Origin: Candidatus Omnitrophota bacterium | GTDB lineage: Bacteria > Omnitrophota > Koll11 > Duberdicusellales > 4484-171 | DNA length: 38,452 bases | Assembly (NCBI GenBank): GCA_030692055.1 | Contig: JAUYCY010000015.1 | Span: 1-38,452, forward strand | Direction: 5' to 3' | Translations under genes and position numbers: made by a program | Notes under the pieces: model-generated | Databases searched by the model: none | What the model saw: the letters and a program-made list of their open reading frames with translations, nothing else | Told to the model about the DNA's origin: nothing | In this document: positions 37,991 through 38,452 of the stretch, one piece after another | Position numbering within the stretch: the first letter of the stretch is position 1 | Layout: each line of letters begins with the position of its first letter

Positions 37991-38090
37991 TTTATAACAG
38001 GACCAATAAAGCAAAAAGCATAACAAGAGGGTATCCTTCATTTCGGATTCTGTCGCATCAAAAACTTTACTTACCTTTACAAGATGAGCC

Positions 38091-38452
38091 TTTGCGTAAA
38101 GAATAACATGCCGGAGGAGGCCTGCCTGCCGAAGCTTTTCCGCCTAAGGCGGATTCGCCTCTGGCGAAAGCGTAGGCAGGGAGTTGTATGTGCTCTCTGA
38201 CGCTAGTCAGAGTTTTCCAAGAACATAGCGCATCCAACACTACCAATGTATAGCATAAAGCCACTCATTGGTGCGTAAACTTTTCAAAAAAGATAAAGAC
38301 TGCCGGAGGAGGGAGTTGTATGCGCTCTCTGGCGATAGCCAGAGTTCTTTAGGAATATAGCGCATCCAACACTACTGATGCATAGTATAAAGCTATTCAT
38401 TTGTGCGTAAACTTTTCAAAAAATATAAAGACTGCCGGAGGAGGGAGTTGAA
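38091..38452 (+). mobile_element. Structured element array right of the TPR gene, two units to window end
   Basis: GTTG marks at 38183-38186, 38315-38318 and 38447-38450 give an exact 132-bp period. Unit: GTTG, T, stem ATGYGCT, hairpin CTCTGRC-GMTA-GYCAGAG with compensating changes between units, weak hairpin, stem AGCGCAT, C, CAAC complementary to GTTG. Target copies share TGCCGGAGGAGG and GAGTTG; the leftmost (38099-38186) is split by a REP-like palindrome (38121-38177). After the last GTTG the sequence reads AA, the uninserted junction. Confidence 0.8.
38120..38178. repeat. REP-like palindrome inserted in an element's target copy
   Basis: CCTGCCTGCCGAAGCTTTTC, CGCCTAAGGCGGATTCGCC, TCTGGCGAAAGCGTAGGCAG: outer arms CCTGCCT/AGGCAG and inner CCGCCTAAGGCGG. 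It separates GGAGG from GGAGTTG, which are contiguous in the next copies. Confidence 0.65.

Noticed and set aside
38067..38264. 65-codon minus-strand frame at the right end
   Set aside because: Built from the REP-like palindrome and the structured element.

Overview
This window looks like a chromosomal segment of a low-GC, uncultured Gram-negative bacterium. Candidatus Omnitrophota (OP3) or a relative in the PVC neighbourhood is my best guess, an inference from gene style and repeat content that I could not test by phylogeny. Signal peptides, a lipoprotein, an exosortase-associated-type protein and a GDP-mannose pyrophosphorylase indicate an envelope with exported proteins and surface polysaccharide. 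Core genes present are ftsH, tilS, folP, cdaA, pdxJ, acpS, nnrD, gpsA, hom, thrC, argS, recJ and rpmB.

Layout. 431-5856: a secreted propeller protein, GDP-mannose pyrophosphorylase, a radical SAM enzyme, a YggS-type PLP protein and an MBL-fold hydrolase. 6262-7533 (minus): a B12-binding/radical SAM enzyme in a repeat-rich pocket. 8001-15695: tilS, ftsH, folP, cdaA with a cdaR stub, pdxJ, acpS, nnrD. 15697-18584: a LAGLIDADG-like ORF that reads into tRNA-Thr, a tRNA-Tyr split by a group I intron, an SPFH protein and tRNA-Gly. The tRNA order Thr(UGU)-Tyr(GUA)-Gly(UCC) is that of the conserved bacterial cluster next to tuf, here pulled apart by insertions. 18714-23075: gpsA, small envelope proteins, tRNA-Pro. 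23076-25761: PilZ-hom-thrC. 26135-31291: argS, an HtrA-TPR protease, recJ and convergent rpmB. 31593-32189: a c-di-GMP-I riboswitch ahead of a TIGR04073-like protein. 32420-37908 (minus): a Ski2-like helicase and a large TPR protein.

The most striking content is repetitive. (1) Six arrays or copies at five target types hold a ~105-125-nt structured element. It sits at two tRNA 3' ends, one tRNA 5' end, the argS start codon and two places flanking the TPR gene. All share a 7-bp stem, one fixed mismatch, a CTC...GAG hairpin, and a 4-5-nt segment complementary to the last bases of the site it sits in. Wherever an uninterrupted junction is visible it reads G^AA, and 18-27 nt of target are duplicated around the element. 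This is the best candidate for an undescribed system. (2) A 21-nt palindromic unit occurs six times with 4-bp direct repeats; removing it restores two other palindromes exactly. (3) About ten different 'word' families (degenerate 6-8-nt words often followed by their reverse complement) fill intergenic space and leak into coding sequence (FolP loop, PdxJ and AcpS C-termini, an HtrA signal peptide). (4) A larger multi-hairpin repeat with GTGGTCGG...CCGACCA ends occurs twice.

Signalling by cyclic dinucleotides appears twice: c-di-AMP synthesis (CdaA) and c-di-GMP sensing (PilZ protein, GEMM-I riboswitch). No transposase, reverse transcriptase or recombinase that could move the repeats is encoded here.
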